Assembly (NCBI RefSeq): GCF_003268815.1 | Contig: NZ_QLSV01000004.1 | Span: 233,273 to 297,272, forward strand | Direction: 5' to 3' | DNA: 64,000 nt | DNA from: Flavobacterium lacus | GTDB taxonomy: Bacteria > Bacteroidota > Bacteroidia > Flavobacteriales > Flavobacteriaceae | Part shown: in pieces, positions 1 to 8,212 of the stretch | Numbering within the stretch: the first letter of the stretch is position 1 | Layout of the letters: each line of letters starts with the position of its first letter | Program-made: the position numbers and the translations under genes | The notes under the pieces: model-generated | The model's database searches: none | Told to the model about the DNA's origin: nothing | The model's input: the letters and a program-made list of their open reading frames with translations, nothing else

Positions 1-2
1 TG

Positions 3-614
3 ACTTCCTTTTTAACAACTGGTGGAATTCGCGGTGGTTCTGAAAAAATTGATAAGTTTCAGCCCAGAAGCTTCAACATGGGAATTTCTAAAAAAGCCTT
101 TGAATCTTCAAACGGATTCGGAAATATTCATCCCGGTGAAGATCCCGATTTATCTATCCGATTGTGGAAGATGAATTTTGAAACGCGATTAATTCCTTCT
201 GCTTATGTTTACCATAAAAGAAGAATAGATTGGACAAAATTTCACAATCAAGTCTCAAAATTTGGAAAGGCCAGACCAATTCTCAACAGTTGGTATCCGG
301 AATTCAGCAAGCCAACTTTTTTCTTTCCCACCTTATTTATGATTGGTTTTTTTACAGCAGTTACAGTAGCTGTACTATTCGGGTTTTATTTTCCGTTAGT
401 CATGTATGGATTTTATTATCTACTCTTATTTTTCATAGCATCTTACTGTAACAAAAGTGTTAAAATTGGGTCTTTGTCAGTAGTTGCCAGCTTTATTCAG
501 TTTTACGGATATGGTTTTGGATTTTTGAAATCTTTTTTTTTAATACAATTGATGAGTAAAAATCCTCAAGAAGAATTTCCTGAATTATTTTTTAAATCGA
601 TTAAGCATGACTAA
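3..614 (+). CDS. Glycosyltransferase family 2, C-terminal part (cut by window edge)
   Basis: The reading frame is open from base 3, so the gene begins outside the window and the ATG at 78 is internal. What is visible is the end of a GT-A fold glycosyltransferase. A stretch GEDPDLSIRLW matches the acidic acceptor/catalytic motif (ED..L..R) of family 2 enzymes. It is followed by two hydrophobic segments near the C-terminus that suggest membrane anchoring. Enzymes of this type add sugars to lipid-linked or surface glycans at the inner membrane. The last 8 bases overlap the start of coaE, which suggests cotranscription. The substrate cannot be told from this fragment. Confidence 0.8.
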   Translation, partial: TSFLTTGGIRGGSEKIDKFQPRSFNMGISKKAFESSNGFGNIHPGEDPDLSIRLWKMNFETRLIPSAYVYHKRRIDWTKFHNQVSKFGKARPILNSWYPEFSKPTFFFPTLFMIGFFTAVTVAVLFGFYFPLVMYGFYYLLLFFIASYCNKSVKIGSLSVVASFIQFYGYGFGFLKSFFLIQLMSKNPQEEFPELFFKSIKHD

Positions 615-1191
615 AATTATTGGTTTAACGGGCGGAATTGGTAGCGGAAAAACCACCGTTGCAAGAATGTTTATGGCACATGGTATTCCTGTTTATATTG
701 CTGATGAGGAAGCAAAAAAATTAATGGAGTCTGATGTAATTATAAAAAAAGTTGAAAAGGCCTTTGGAAAAGAAATTTTGACAAACCAAAAAATAGATCG
801 TGCTAAATTGGCTAGTATTGTTTTTAATAAGGCTGAAAAATTAGAAGAACTCAATAAAATAATACACCCAGCTGTGCAAAAACATTTTAAAAACTGGCTA
901 AAAAACCATAACACCGTTCCATTCGTAATTAAAGAAGCGGCTATTTTGTTTGAAACCGGAGGTCATAAACAATGTGATAAAGTTATAACAGTGGTCGCTC
1001 CACAATTGTTAAGAATAGAAAGGGTTATTTTAAGAGATAAATCTGATAAAAATAGTGTTTTAGACCGAATTAACAATCAATGGACTGATGAAAAGAAGGT
1101 TTTGTTGAGTGATTTTGTCATTGAAAACATTGATTTAGAGAAAACTACTACTCAAGTTAGTGATATTCTTAAAGTATTAAATAAAATTTAA
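607..1191 (+). CDS. coaE: Dephospho-CoA kinase
   Basis: Catalyses the last step of coenzyme A synthesis, ATP-dependent phosphorylation of the ribose 3'-hydroxyl of dephospho-CoA, in the cytosol. The N-terminus reads IIGLTGGIGSGKT, a Walker A P-loop at residues 9-16 typical of CoaE, followed by YIADEEAKKLM (CoaE usually has DAD in this position). The 194-residue length is normal for the family. The start overlaps the end of the upstream glycosyltransferase by 8 bases, so translation may be coupled. No regulatory site was seen inside the overlap. Confidence 0.95.
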   Translation: MTKIIGLTGGIGSGKTTVARMFMAHGIPVYIADEEAKKLMESDVIIKKVEKAFGKEILTNQKIDRAKLASIVFNKAEKLEELNKIIHPAVQKHFKNWLKNHNTVPFVIKEAAILFETGGHKQCDKVITVVAPQLLRIERVILRDKSDKNSVLDRINNQWTDEKKVLLSDFVIENIDLEKTTTQVSDILKVLNKI

Positions 1192-1249
1192 AAAACATAC
1201 ATGATGTTAATGTTTGGTTAATCTATTAACAATGCAAATGTTAAAATCT

Positions 1250-1257
1250 TAAATTTG
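1250..1257 (+). promoter_or_regulatory. Bacteroidota -7 box candidate before the histidine kinase
   Basis: TAAATTTG matches the Bacteroidota -7 consensus TAnnTTTG and ends 5 bases before the ATG at 1263. No convincing -33 TTTG lies 19-21 bases upstream, so this is only a candidate. A short inverted repeat (GTTAAT..ATTAAC, 1217-1230) lies just upstream. Confidence 0.3.
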
Positions 1258-1262
1258 TCGTG

Positions 1263-2843
1263 ATGAATAAAGTTTTGTTTAGACTACTTGTATTTTTGAT
1301 GAGTTTATCACTCATTGGAATAATTTTTGTACAAGTATATTGGTTTAATTCTTCGTTAGAAAACAATCAAGAACAGTTTAAGTTTCATGTTAAACAAGTT
1401 CTAGGTAATGTTTCTGATAAATTAAAACAGCAGGAAATACTCGCTTTTGTTGAGAAAATCAATCAATTTAAAGACAGCACAGGTTCTGATAAAGTTGTTT
1501 CAGATTTTTTAGAGTTTGGTTATTACGAAAGAAATTCACAAACTAACGAAACTATAATTTATTCCAATAGTATAAACTCCCAGGATTTTACACTATCCCC
1601 TTCGTTCTTTGATAAAAAAAATGACAGTTTGAAAATTAAGAGTTTTTCATCCAAACGGAAAACAGAAATTTATCATAACGGCATCGATAAATCAAATTTG
1701 CAAAATTCACCAACACCGGACTACAAGATGGAAAAATCAGGCAGTTTGGAAATTTTAGACAAATTGCTTTATGATATGTCTTTTAATGATATTGCGTTGA
1801 CTTATCCAATTCAAAGAAGAATTTCTAAAGAAAAATTACAAGAACTTTTGCAAAGAGAACTCAAAGAATACGGTGTAAATACACCTTTTGAATTTGGAAT
1901 CTATAGCAATGGTTTAGCCACCAAAGTTAGGTCGGATAATTTCAAGTTTAACAAAATCGATACGTACAGCATTCCTATATTTACCGATAACGAAGGAATG
2001 AGTAAATATCAACTACTTGTGAGTTTTCCCGAAAAAAAGAAATTTATTTTTTCAGATTTAATAGGAATTGCAATGCTTTCGTTGGTTTTTACGTTAATTA
2101 TCATAATCGCCTATTCCAATGCATTAAATCAATTATTCAAACAACGTCAGATATCTGAAATAAAAACAGATTTCATCAATAACATGACGCATGAATTCAA
2201 AACGCCAATTGCTACGATTAATTTGGCATTGGACGCGATTAAAAATCCAAAAGTTATTGAAGATAAAGAAAAAGTACATCGCTACCTTCAAATGATTCGA
2301 GACGAAAATAAGCGAATGCATGCACAAGTAGAAAACGTTTTGCGTATTTCAAAACTGGAAAAGAAAGAACTTGAAATAAATAAAGAACCGCTCGATATTA
2401 ACGATATTATTAATGATGCAATTGATCACGTAAGCTTAATAGTTGAAGATAGAGAAGGAACGATTACTAAACATTTTAAAGCAAATAGGACAACAGTTTT
2501 GCTTAACGATGTTCATTTTACCAACGTGTTTGTAAACATATTAGATAATGCAGTAAAATATTCGCCTGAAAAACCAATTATTGAAGTTTACACCGAAAAC
2601 ATTAAAGATTTTCTAATTATAAAAATAAAAGATTACGGAGCAGGGATGAGTAAAGTTGCCCAAAAAAGAATTTTTGAAAAATTTTATCGTGAGCACACCG
2701 GTGACATTCATAACGTTAAGGGACACGGATTAGGCTTAGCCTATGTTAAAAGAATTGTAGAAGAACACAACGGACAAATTTCCGTGGAAAGCGAAAAAGG
2801 AAAAGGAAGTACATTTAGCATTAAATTGCCACTAATAAATTAA
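1263..2843 (+). CDS. Sensor histidine kinase (RprX-like)
   Basis: Membrane sensor kinase of a two-component system. A first transmembrane segment lies at about residues 8-28 and a second at about 263-285. They enclose an extracytoplasmic sensor region of roughly 230 residues that I cannot assign to a known domain. The cytoplasmic part has an H-box (NNMTHEFKTPIATI, phospho-acceptor His about 310), an N-box (NILDNAVKYS), a G1 box (KDYGAGMS) and a G2 box (GHGLGLAYVK). ATG 1263 was chosen over the GTG three bases earlier. The response regulator follows after 25 bases and is surely its partner. Layout and partner resemble Bacteroides RprX/RprY, but the signal is unknown. Confidence 0.9.
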   Translation: MNKVLFRLLVFLMSLSLIGIIFVQVYWFNSSLENNQEQFKFHVKQVLGNVSDKLKQQEILAFVEKINQFKDSTGSDKVVSDFLEFGYYERNSQTNETIIYSNSINSQDFTLSPSFFDKKNDSLKIKSFSSKRKTEIYHNGIDKSNLQNSPTPDYKMEKSGSLEILDKLLYDMSFNDIALTYPIQRRISKEKLQELLQRELKEYGVNTPFEFGIYSNGLATKVRSDNFKFNKIDTYSIPIFTDNEGMSKYQLLVSFPEKKKFIFSDLIGIAMLSLVFTLIIIIAYSNALNQLFKQRQISEIKTDFINNMTHEFKTPIATINLALDAIKNPKVIEDKEKVHRYLQMIRDENKRMHAQVENVLRISKLEKKELEINKEPLDINDIINDAIDHVSLIVEDREGTITKHFKANRTTVLLNDVHFTNVFVNILDNAVKYSPEKPIIEVYTENIKDFLIIKIKDYGAGMSKVAQKRIFEKFYREHTGDIHNVKGHGLGLAYVKRIVEEHNGQISVESEKGKGSTFSIKLPLIN

Positions 2844-2868
2844 ATACCACTAAATTTAAAATTAACCT

Positions 2869-3585
2869 ATGGAAGCAGAAAACAAAAAAATTCTTTTAGT
2901 AGAAGATGACCCAAATTTTGGAGCTATATTGAAAGATTACTTAATGCTAAACGATTTCGAAGTTGTTTTAGCTAAAAACGGAATGGAAGGATTTGAAAAA
3001 TTCAAAAAAGACACCTACGATTTGTGTATTTTGGATGTAATGATGCCTTATAAAGACGGCTATACGTTAGCGAAAGAAATTCGTGAAAAAAACAAAGAAG
3101 TACCTTTGATTTTCTTGACCGCTAAGTCAATGAAAGAAGATGTCTTAAAAGGATATAAAGTTGGTGCGGATGATTACCTAAATAAACCTTTTGATTCAGA
3201 AGTGTTATTGATGAAAATAAAAGCCATCATGCAACGCAAACAGTCTGAAAGTAAAACAGATAACCTTAAATTTGAATTCCAAATTGGAAAATTTCATTTG
3301 AATTCCAAGTTGCGTTTTCTGACCTTTAATAATGATGAGCCTATTAAATTGTCGCCAAAGGAAAACGAATTATTGAAAATGTTAGCCCTTTACGAAAACG
3401 ACTTAATGCCGCGTGAGTTAGCGTTAACCAAAATTTGGAGAGACGATAACTATTTCACATCCAGAAGTATGGATGTGTATATCGCCAAATTAAGAAAATA
3501 CTTAAAATTAGACGAAGACGTAGAAATCCTTAACATTCATGGCGAAGGTTTCCGATTAGTCATCAAAAATAAAGTAACACAATAA
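2869..3585 (+). CDS. OmpR/PhoB-type response regulator (RprY-like)
   Basis: DNA-binding response regulator, 238 residues. The receiver domain (about 7-120) shows the acidic pair in LVEDDP, the phospho-acceptor Asp56 in LCILDVMMP, Thr84 in IFLTAK and Lys106 in LNKPFD. The C-terminal winged helix (about 135-235) has the OmpR signature: LSPKENELLKML, then SRSMDVYIAKLRKYL and a GEGFRL beta wing. It lies 25 bases downstream of the histidine kinase and is followed at once by a strong hairpin terminator, so the two genes form a transcription unit. The target genes are not evident from the sequence. Confidence 0.93.
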   Translation: MEAENKKILLVEDDPNFGAILKDYLMLNDFEVVLAKNGMEGFEKFKKDTYDLCILDVMMPYKDGYTLAKEIREKNKEVPLIFLTAKSMKEDVLKGYKVGADDYLNKPFDSEVLLMKIKAIMQRKQSESKTDNLKFEFQIGKFHLNSKLRFLTFNNDEPIKLSPKENELLKMLALYENDLMPRELALTKIWRDDNYFTSRSMDVYIAKLRKYLKLDEDVEILNIHGEGFRLVIKNKVTQ

Positions 3586-3620
3586 AATAAAAGCTCTCAA
3601 TTTTGGGAGCTTTTATTTTT
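3586..3620 (+). terminator. Rho-independent terminator after the two-component operon
   Basis: Arms 3586-3600 and 3603-3617 form a 15-bp stem (core AAAGCTCTC / GGGAGCTTT, one G-U pair) with a 2-base loop, flanked by a T-rich tract. It ends the kinase/regulator operon. Confidence 0.85.
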
Positions 3621-3630
3621 GAACCTTTTT

Positions 3631-3767
3631 CCAGCTTTTCACTACAAGATTTTGGGCAAAAAAAAGAATTCTACAAACCAAAAAGAGCTTCCGTTGGTCG
3701 CTTTTTTGCTTTAAGAATTCTATATTTTTTTTCCAAAATGCTTTGCGTTTCAATCTGGGGTAGGGTT
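3631..3767 (-). repeat. Structured intergenic hairpin element, copy 1
   Basis: Nested inverted repeat between two convergent genes. Read on the minus strand it opens with GATTGAAACGCAAAGC and closes with CTTGTAGTGAAAAGC. Between them are paired AGAATTC blocks and an apical stem around GCGACCAACGGAAGC. The same apical sequence recurs in the copy at 16966-17110. It ends against the stop codon of the thioesterase gene. See findings for the family. Confidence 0.7.
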
Positions 3768-4509
3768 AGCTGCTATATTCCAATTTCAAAGCAAAGCAGG
3801 TTTTACTATTTTTGGTAACTGTCAATAATGTAGGATGTTCCTCTTTTGATGCCTTAATTTCAACTTCGTCATTCAAATGCAATTCCCTCAAAAAATTCAT
3901 GTCAAACGCTTGAATTTTATTTTTCAAAATTAGTTTCGGATTGATGCAATCCAAACACCATTCTAAATATTTTACATTATTGGCATGATTCACAATATCC
4001 AAATCAGAAAGTAAAATCAATTTACTTTTCATAAATCGAAAATCAACATTGAAATTTATTTTTTCAAACGATTGTTTTGTTGGTAGTTTTTCAGGAAAAA
4101 ATTCAAAATGTTTAAACGGTAAAGCTAACGCTTGCGGTTTTCGCAATTCCGTATTCAAAACCACCCAAAAAGTGAGAGCACCCACTAATTTTTTATCACC
4201 AACATACAATTCCAATGCCCTAACCGAACGTGAATCTTTCATTTCTACAATCCAAGTTCTCATCGTTACTACTTCTCGCCATTTGGGTAAATCGGTGACT
4301 TCAACCCGCATTCTGCTCAACACCCACGCTTGATGAAATTCTTGCATGTCGCTAAAACTTAATCCACCCAACTCAGCATGAAACCCTGCTGTAAGCTGTA
4401 AAAGATTACATAATTCGGTATGTTTAAGCTGTCCATTCGGATAACACTGAACAAAATTAATTTCCCAGTCTTTCGAAAATTCAGAAGTAAAATTGGATGA
4501 TACTGGCAT
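3766..4509 (-). CDS. Acyl-ACP thioesterase (FatA-like)
   Basis: Double hot-dog protein of 247 residues that should hydrolyse acyl-acyl carrier protein to free fatty acid in the cytosol, ending or adjusting fatty acid chain synthesis. The first hot-dog begins around NFVQCYPNGQLKHTEL. The catalytic-type motif DLDIVNHANNVKYLEW, with the Asn and His of the FatA/FatB family, lies in the second half. The gene follows three small envelope genes on the same strand with a 21-base gap after the last. Its stop codon abuts a structured repeat. Confidence 0.85.
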   Translation of the reverse strand: MPVSSNFTSEFSKDWEINFVQCYPNGQLKHTELCNLLQLTAGFHAELGGLSFSDMQEFHQAWVLSRMRVEVTDLPKWREVVTMRTWIVEMKDSRSVRALELYVGDKKLVGALTFWVVLNTELRKPQALALPFKHFEFFPEKLPTKQSFEKINFNVDFRFMKSKLILLSDLDIVNHANNVKYLEWCLDCINPKLILKNKIQAFDMNFLRELHLNDEVEIKASKEEHPTLLTVTKNSKTCFALKLEYSS

Positions 4510-4530
4510 TGATATAAATTTTTAAACTAT

Positions 4531-5076
4531 TTATTCTACTTCAAAAGTAAACGAATTATTTTCCAAACCAGCAAAATTTGTAAGCATCGAAATAACTTTG
4601 AAATTACAGCCTTGACGTTCAGGATTATACGAGGCTACATTATATATATTCACCGTATAAGAACCAGATTCTAACAATTTTATTCCAGCTCTACTTACAA
4701 AGTGGTCAGCTTCTTTCAATAAAATAAATGTATTATAAAAAGCTCCTCCGGTATCAATTACTATCGAATTTTCATTTAAATTAATATAATTAAATCCATT
4801 AAATGCAGAGGCTTTTTTTAATTCGATGTAATACGATAGACTTTCGTCCAATTGAAATAAATCTATAACAGTATTCGAATTAGTATTTGTTTGAAGCCGG
4901 TTTACACTAGAAGCAAGCCACAGTGTGTCACCTAACTGATAGATTGCCTGTGGATTTTCAATCGTAATTAAATTTGGATTTTCAAATTCCACAAAATTAC
5001 CACAAGCCACATCGTCTTCACATTGAAATGCAAACAAAAAAGGGATGAAACTAAAAAGAAGAATAATTTTTTTCAT
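4531..5076 (-). CDS. Hypothetical lipoprotein
   Basis: Unrecognised exported protein of 181 residues. The N-terminus MKKIILLFSFIPFLFAFQC is a lipoprotein signal with a plausible lipobox Cys at 19. Several Cys residues follow (C19, one in EDDVAC, and one near NPERQGC), which might form a disulphide. No domain could be named. It is the last of three consecutive envelope genes (lipoprotein, beta-barrel, lipoprotein) separated by 1-6 bases, which suggests a shared function at the outer membrane. Confidence 0.75.
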   Translation of the reverse strand: MKKIILLFSFIPFLFAFQCEDDVACGNFVEFENPNLITIENPQAIYQLGDTLWLASSVNRLQTNTNSNTVIDLFQLDESLSYYIELKKASAFNGFNYINLNENSIVIDTGGAFYNTFILLKEADHFVSRAGIKLLESGSYTVNIYNVASYNPERQGCNFKVISMLTNFAGLENNSFTFEVE

Positions 5077-5082
5077 TTTTTT

Positions 5083-5679
5083 TTAATTAATTTTTAATCC
5101 AATAGTAATATTTAGTGAACTCGCATGATTGAAATAATCTACAAATTCATTGGTTGTATTTACTCTAAAAAAATAATAATTGTAACCGATATTCGAAAAT
5201 AAAATATAAGTTTTGTTTAATTTGTAAAAAATATCTGTGCCAAAACCAAGTGTATTACCTTGTTGATTTCCATAAAATTTAGAACCATTTTTTTGTCTGA
5301 GGTCCACGCTACCAAATTTCAAGTGAGGATCAAATACTATTTTATTACTTTCCGAAATTCTATAAGAAAGAATCCCTCGAAACGTATTTATGTTGGTTTT
5401 ATCGATGTTACCTCCGATTTCAAAATCATCCACTTGTAAAGTAGTTTTTTCATATTCAAAAGCGAGTAAAAATTGTTGATATCTCAATATATTCAATTTT
5501 AATAATGCACCGATAGCTAGTTGCTTATGTCCTTTTGATAAATAATTATCTCCTAAATAAATATGACTTACAAAAGCTATACTCAACTCAGGTTTTAATT
5601 GAACTTTTTTATCGGCCTTATCTTGTGACCAAGCTGTAAATGATGAAAATAGAATTAGTAAGAAAATATATTTTTTCAT
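5083..5679 (-). CDS. Hypothetical outer-membrane beta-barrel protein
   Basis: 198 residues with a Sec signal peptide ending near FTAWSQ. Alternating hydrophobic strands follow, and the C-terminus ends in a strand (SLNITIGLKIN) typical of Bacteroidota barrels. No porin subfamily could be assigned. It lies 1 base from the upstream lipoprotein gene stop and 6 bases from the next gene, so it sits in a tight operon with two lipoproteins. Function unknown; one possibility is a small barrel working with the neighbouring lipoproteins. Confidence 0.75.
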   Translation of the reverse strand: MKKYIFLLILFSSFTAWSQDKADKKVQLKPELSIAFVSHIYLGDNYLSKGHKQLAIGALLKLNILRYQQFLLAFEYEKTTLQVDDFEIGGNIDKTNINTFRGILSYRISESNKIVFDPHLKFGSVDLRQKNGSKFYGNQQGNTLGFGTDIFYKLNKTYILFSNIGYNYYFFRVNTTNEFVDYFNHASSLNITIGLKIN

Positions 5680-5680
5680 C

Positions 5681-6361
5681 TTAATAATTTATGGTAAACT
5701 GAATTGATTCCTGTTCGTCAATAATGAGTAACTCTTCAAAAGTAGATACGATATTTGTACTGTTATTTCTTACTTCCCATTGAATTACTAGTTCTTGATT
5801 TTTCTTTACTAATTTTGAAAGGTTATCAAAATAATCAATGTATTCATCTGACAATGGTTTGAAATATTTAATTTCATCGGTATAATCGCCTATGTAATTG
5901 ATGTTAAGAAATTGAAAATTCGCATTTACTTGGTTCAAATTGATATAAAGATTAGCCAAATTTTCACGTTGAAAGAGTTTTTCAGTTCCGATATTTAATT
6001 CAAAATTTGAAAAATCATCGCTATCGATGTTTCTTATTTGTCTTTTATGGTAAGGAGAATTTGAATTTATTTCGATAATAATTTCATTATAATTCGATTT
6101 TGGTTTTGGTATAACCATCGTGTAATCACCGTTTTCGTTAGTTGTAGCTTTGCCCACAAAATTGGTTTCAGAAGGCACATAAAAAATAAATGGAATACTA
6201 GACGATTCTCGTCTAACAAAAAGTTTTACTTCGTGATTAGAAAGTGGAAGGTTATTTTCCAAGAGCACTTTCCCTTTAACAACTAATTTTGTTTCTCCAT
6301 CATATTCAATTTCACATGATAAAAAAAATAGTGCAACTAAAAGTAAAAGTGTTTTTTTCAT
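5681..6361 (-). CDS. Hypothetical lipoprotein with carboxypeptidase-regulatory-like fold
   Basis: 226 residues. A lipobox LFFLSC places the lipidated Cys at about 16. Residues about 25-110 (VVKGKVLLENNLPLSNHEVK ... NENGDYTMVIP) look like a CarboxypepD_reg/transthyretin-like beta-sandwich, a common surface-protein module in Bacteroidota. The rest is unrecognised. It is the first of the three-gene envelope set and lies 28 bases downstream of miaA on the same strand, so it could be read through from miaA. Its role is not known. Confidence 0.75.
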   Translation of the reverse strand: MKKTLLLLVALFFLSCEIEYDGETKLVVKGKVLLENNLPLSNHEVKLFVRRESSSIPFIFYVPSETNFVGKATTNENGDYTMVIPKPKSNYNEIIIEINSNSPYHKRQIRNIDSDDFSNFELNIGTEKLFQRENLANLYINLNQVNANFQFLNINYIGDYTDEIKYFKPLSDEYIDYFDNLSKLVKKNQELVIQWEVRNNSTNIVSTFEELLIIDEQESIQFTINY

Positions 6362-6389
6362 GGCGTTTTAATTGTAGGATGCGTAAAAA

Positions 6390-7328
6390 TTAAATTGGTT
6401 GCTTTATTTTTTTTTCGATATAAGCAATAATATCTTTTTTATCTGTTTCAAAATCAAACCTTATCACATTTTCGGTTCTTTTAAACCAAGTCAATTGCCG
6501 TTTAGCAAAACGACGTGTATTTTTTTTAATTTCTTCAACAGCAAATTCTAAAGTAGTTTTCTCATCAAAATAATCAAATAATTCCCGGTAACCAACGGTT
6601 TGCAAAGCATTCAATTTTTTATTTGGATATAGATTTTTGGCTTCTTCTACTAAACCTTCTAGTATCATCAAATCGACTCTCCGATTAATTCGTTCATACA
6701 TCATTTCTCTATCCGCCTCTAAACCGATGATGATTGATGTGAAATTTCGTTTGTTTTTTTTCTGATTTAAAAAGGAAGAATAAGGTTTTTCGGTTCCTAA
6801 ACAAACTTCTACAAAACGCATCATCCGTTGCGGATTTTGTAGGGTTTGCGGATTTTCAGCACTTATTTTTTCAAAATAAATTGGATCTAATTCTTTTAAT
6901 TTGTTTTGTAAATAATGTAAACCATTTATTTCAAATTCAGCTTTAATTTCCTCTCTAATTGCTGGTGCAATATCCGGAAAATCATCAAAACCTCTCAAAA
7001 CGGCATCTACATATAATCCCGAACCACCGACCATGATTTGGATGTTGTTTTTCTGAAATAATTCATCCAATTTTAAAAGAGCTTCACGTTCAAAATCACC
7101 TACCGAATAGTTTTCAAAAATCGATTTGTTTTGGATAAAATGATGTGTTGCAGCATTCAATTCATCCCCCGATGGAACAGCCGTTCCGATTTTCATTTCT
7201 TTGTAAAATTGACGACTATCGCACGAAATAATTTCGCAATTAAAATGTTTCGCCAAAGCAATACTCAGAGCTGTTTTACCAATAGCAGTTGGACCAACAA
7301 TGGTGATTAGAAAATTTAAATTTTTCAA
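6390..7328 (-). CDS. miaA: tRNA dimethylallyltransferase
   Basis: Transfers the dimethylallyl group from DMAPP to N6 of adenosine 37 in tRNAs that read U-initial codons. The P-loop GPTAIGKT is at residues 12-19, followed by the conserved IISCDSRQFYKEMKIGTA (the DSRQ.Y motif) and VGGSGLYVDAV. The C-terminal part has TRRFAKRQLTWFKR, the typical tRNA-binding signature. Length (312) is normal. It follows the ion-channel gene with a 10-base gap on the same strand. Confidence 0.96.
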   Translation of the reverse strand: MKNLNFLITIVGPTAIGKTALSIALAKHFNCEIISCDSRQFYKEMKIGTAVPSGDELNAATHHFIQNKSIFENYSVGDFEREALLKLDELFQKNNIQIMVGGSGLYVDAVLRGFDDFPDIAPAIREEIKAEFEINGLHYLQNKLKELDPIYFEKISAENPQTLQNPQRMMRFVEVCLGTEKPYSSFLNQKKNKRNFTSIIIGLEADREMMYERINRRVDLMILEGLVEEAKNLYPNKKLNALQTVGYRELFDYFDEKTTLEFAVEEIKKNTRRFAKRQLTWFKRTENVIRFDFETDKKDIIAYIEKKIKQPI

Positions 7329-7338
7329 AGGAGTTTAC

Positions 7339-8181
7339 TTATGAATTTTTATCTAATTCGTCGCCACAATTATAGCAAAATTTAGCATCGTCACCATGAT
7401 TGTCTTTACCACAGTTCATGCAATGCTTCTGTTTGGAATCTTGACCTCTTTTAAATTCTGATTTTGCAATTTCAGCTGTTACAATTCCTGTTGGAACAGC
7501 AATGATTCCGTAACCCATAATCATAACTAATGATGCGATAAATTGACCCAGTGGCGTAACAGGCGTGATATCGCCAAAACCAACAGTAGTTAGCGTCACA
7601 ATACACCAATAGATACTAATGGGAATGCTAGTAAATCCAGATTCTTTTCCTTCCACCACATACATTAAAGAACCAATAAGAATACAACTAATTAAAATAA
7701 AATACATAAACGCTACAATTTTTCCACGACTTGCAATAAGCGAATTTCGTAATTGGAGCGATTGACCTGAAAAATGAGGATGGTTTAGAATTTTGAATAA
7801 ACGCAATAGGCGTAAAGCCCGGATTATGACAAATAAATTTGAACCTGCCAAAAAATAGGACAGATACATCGGTAGGATTGCAAGTAAATCAATGATTCCA
7901 TAAAAACTAAAAATATACCGTTTCGGTTTATCAATACAGATAATTCGGAGGACGTATTCTATACTAAAAAATATAGTAATAATCCACTCCAACAGAATTA
8001 ATTGATTATGGTATTTAATGTCAAAACCTTTCACGGTTTCAAGCATTACCAGCAAAACACTCAGTAGAATTAAACCTAAAAGAATAAGGTCAAAAAGTCT
8101 CCCGGCTACTGTGTTGGTGCCATAAATAATGATGTGTGTTTTCTGCCTAAAAATTTCATAACCTGATTTAGTCTCTCTCAT
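7339..8181 (-). CDS. Voltage-gated potassium channel-like protein with C-terminal zinc ribbon
   Basis: 280 residues with six predicted membrane segments in the voltage-gated channel layout. An S4-like segment with regularly spaced arginines (RALRLLRLFK, about 121-130) is followed by a pore with the potassium selectivity filter TVGFGD (199-204). The C-terminus carries CMNCG ... CYNCG (Cys 254, 257, 269, 272), a short zinc ribbon, in place of a large RCK domain. It should conduct K+ across the inner membrane. The ribbon may bind a metal or a partner, which is inference. It lies upstream of miaA with a 10-base gap. Confidence 0.88.
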   Translation of the reverse strand: MRETKSGYEIFRQKTHIIIYGTNTVAGRLFDLILLGLILLSVLLVMLETVKGFDIKYHNQLILLEWIITIFFSIEYVLRIICIDKPKRYIFSFYGIIDLLAILPMYLSYFLAGSNLFVIIRALRLLRLFKILNHPHFSGQSLQLRNSLIASRGKIVAFMYFILISCILIGSLMYVVEGKESGFTSIPISIYWCIVTLTTVGFGDITPVTPLGQFIASLVMIMGYGIIAVPTGIVTAEIAKSEFKRGQDSKQKHCMNCGKDNHGDDAKFCYNCGDELDKNS

Positions 8182-8212
8182 AGCGACAACTTATTATTCA
8201 AAGATAAATAAA

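Noticed and set aside
3603..3818. 71-residue plus-strand frame after the response regulator
   Set aside because: It overlaps the terminator, hairpin copy 1 and the end of the thioesterase gene; no coding character.
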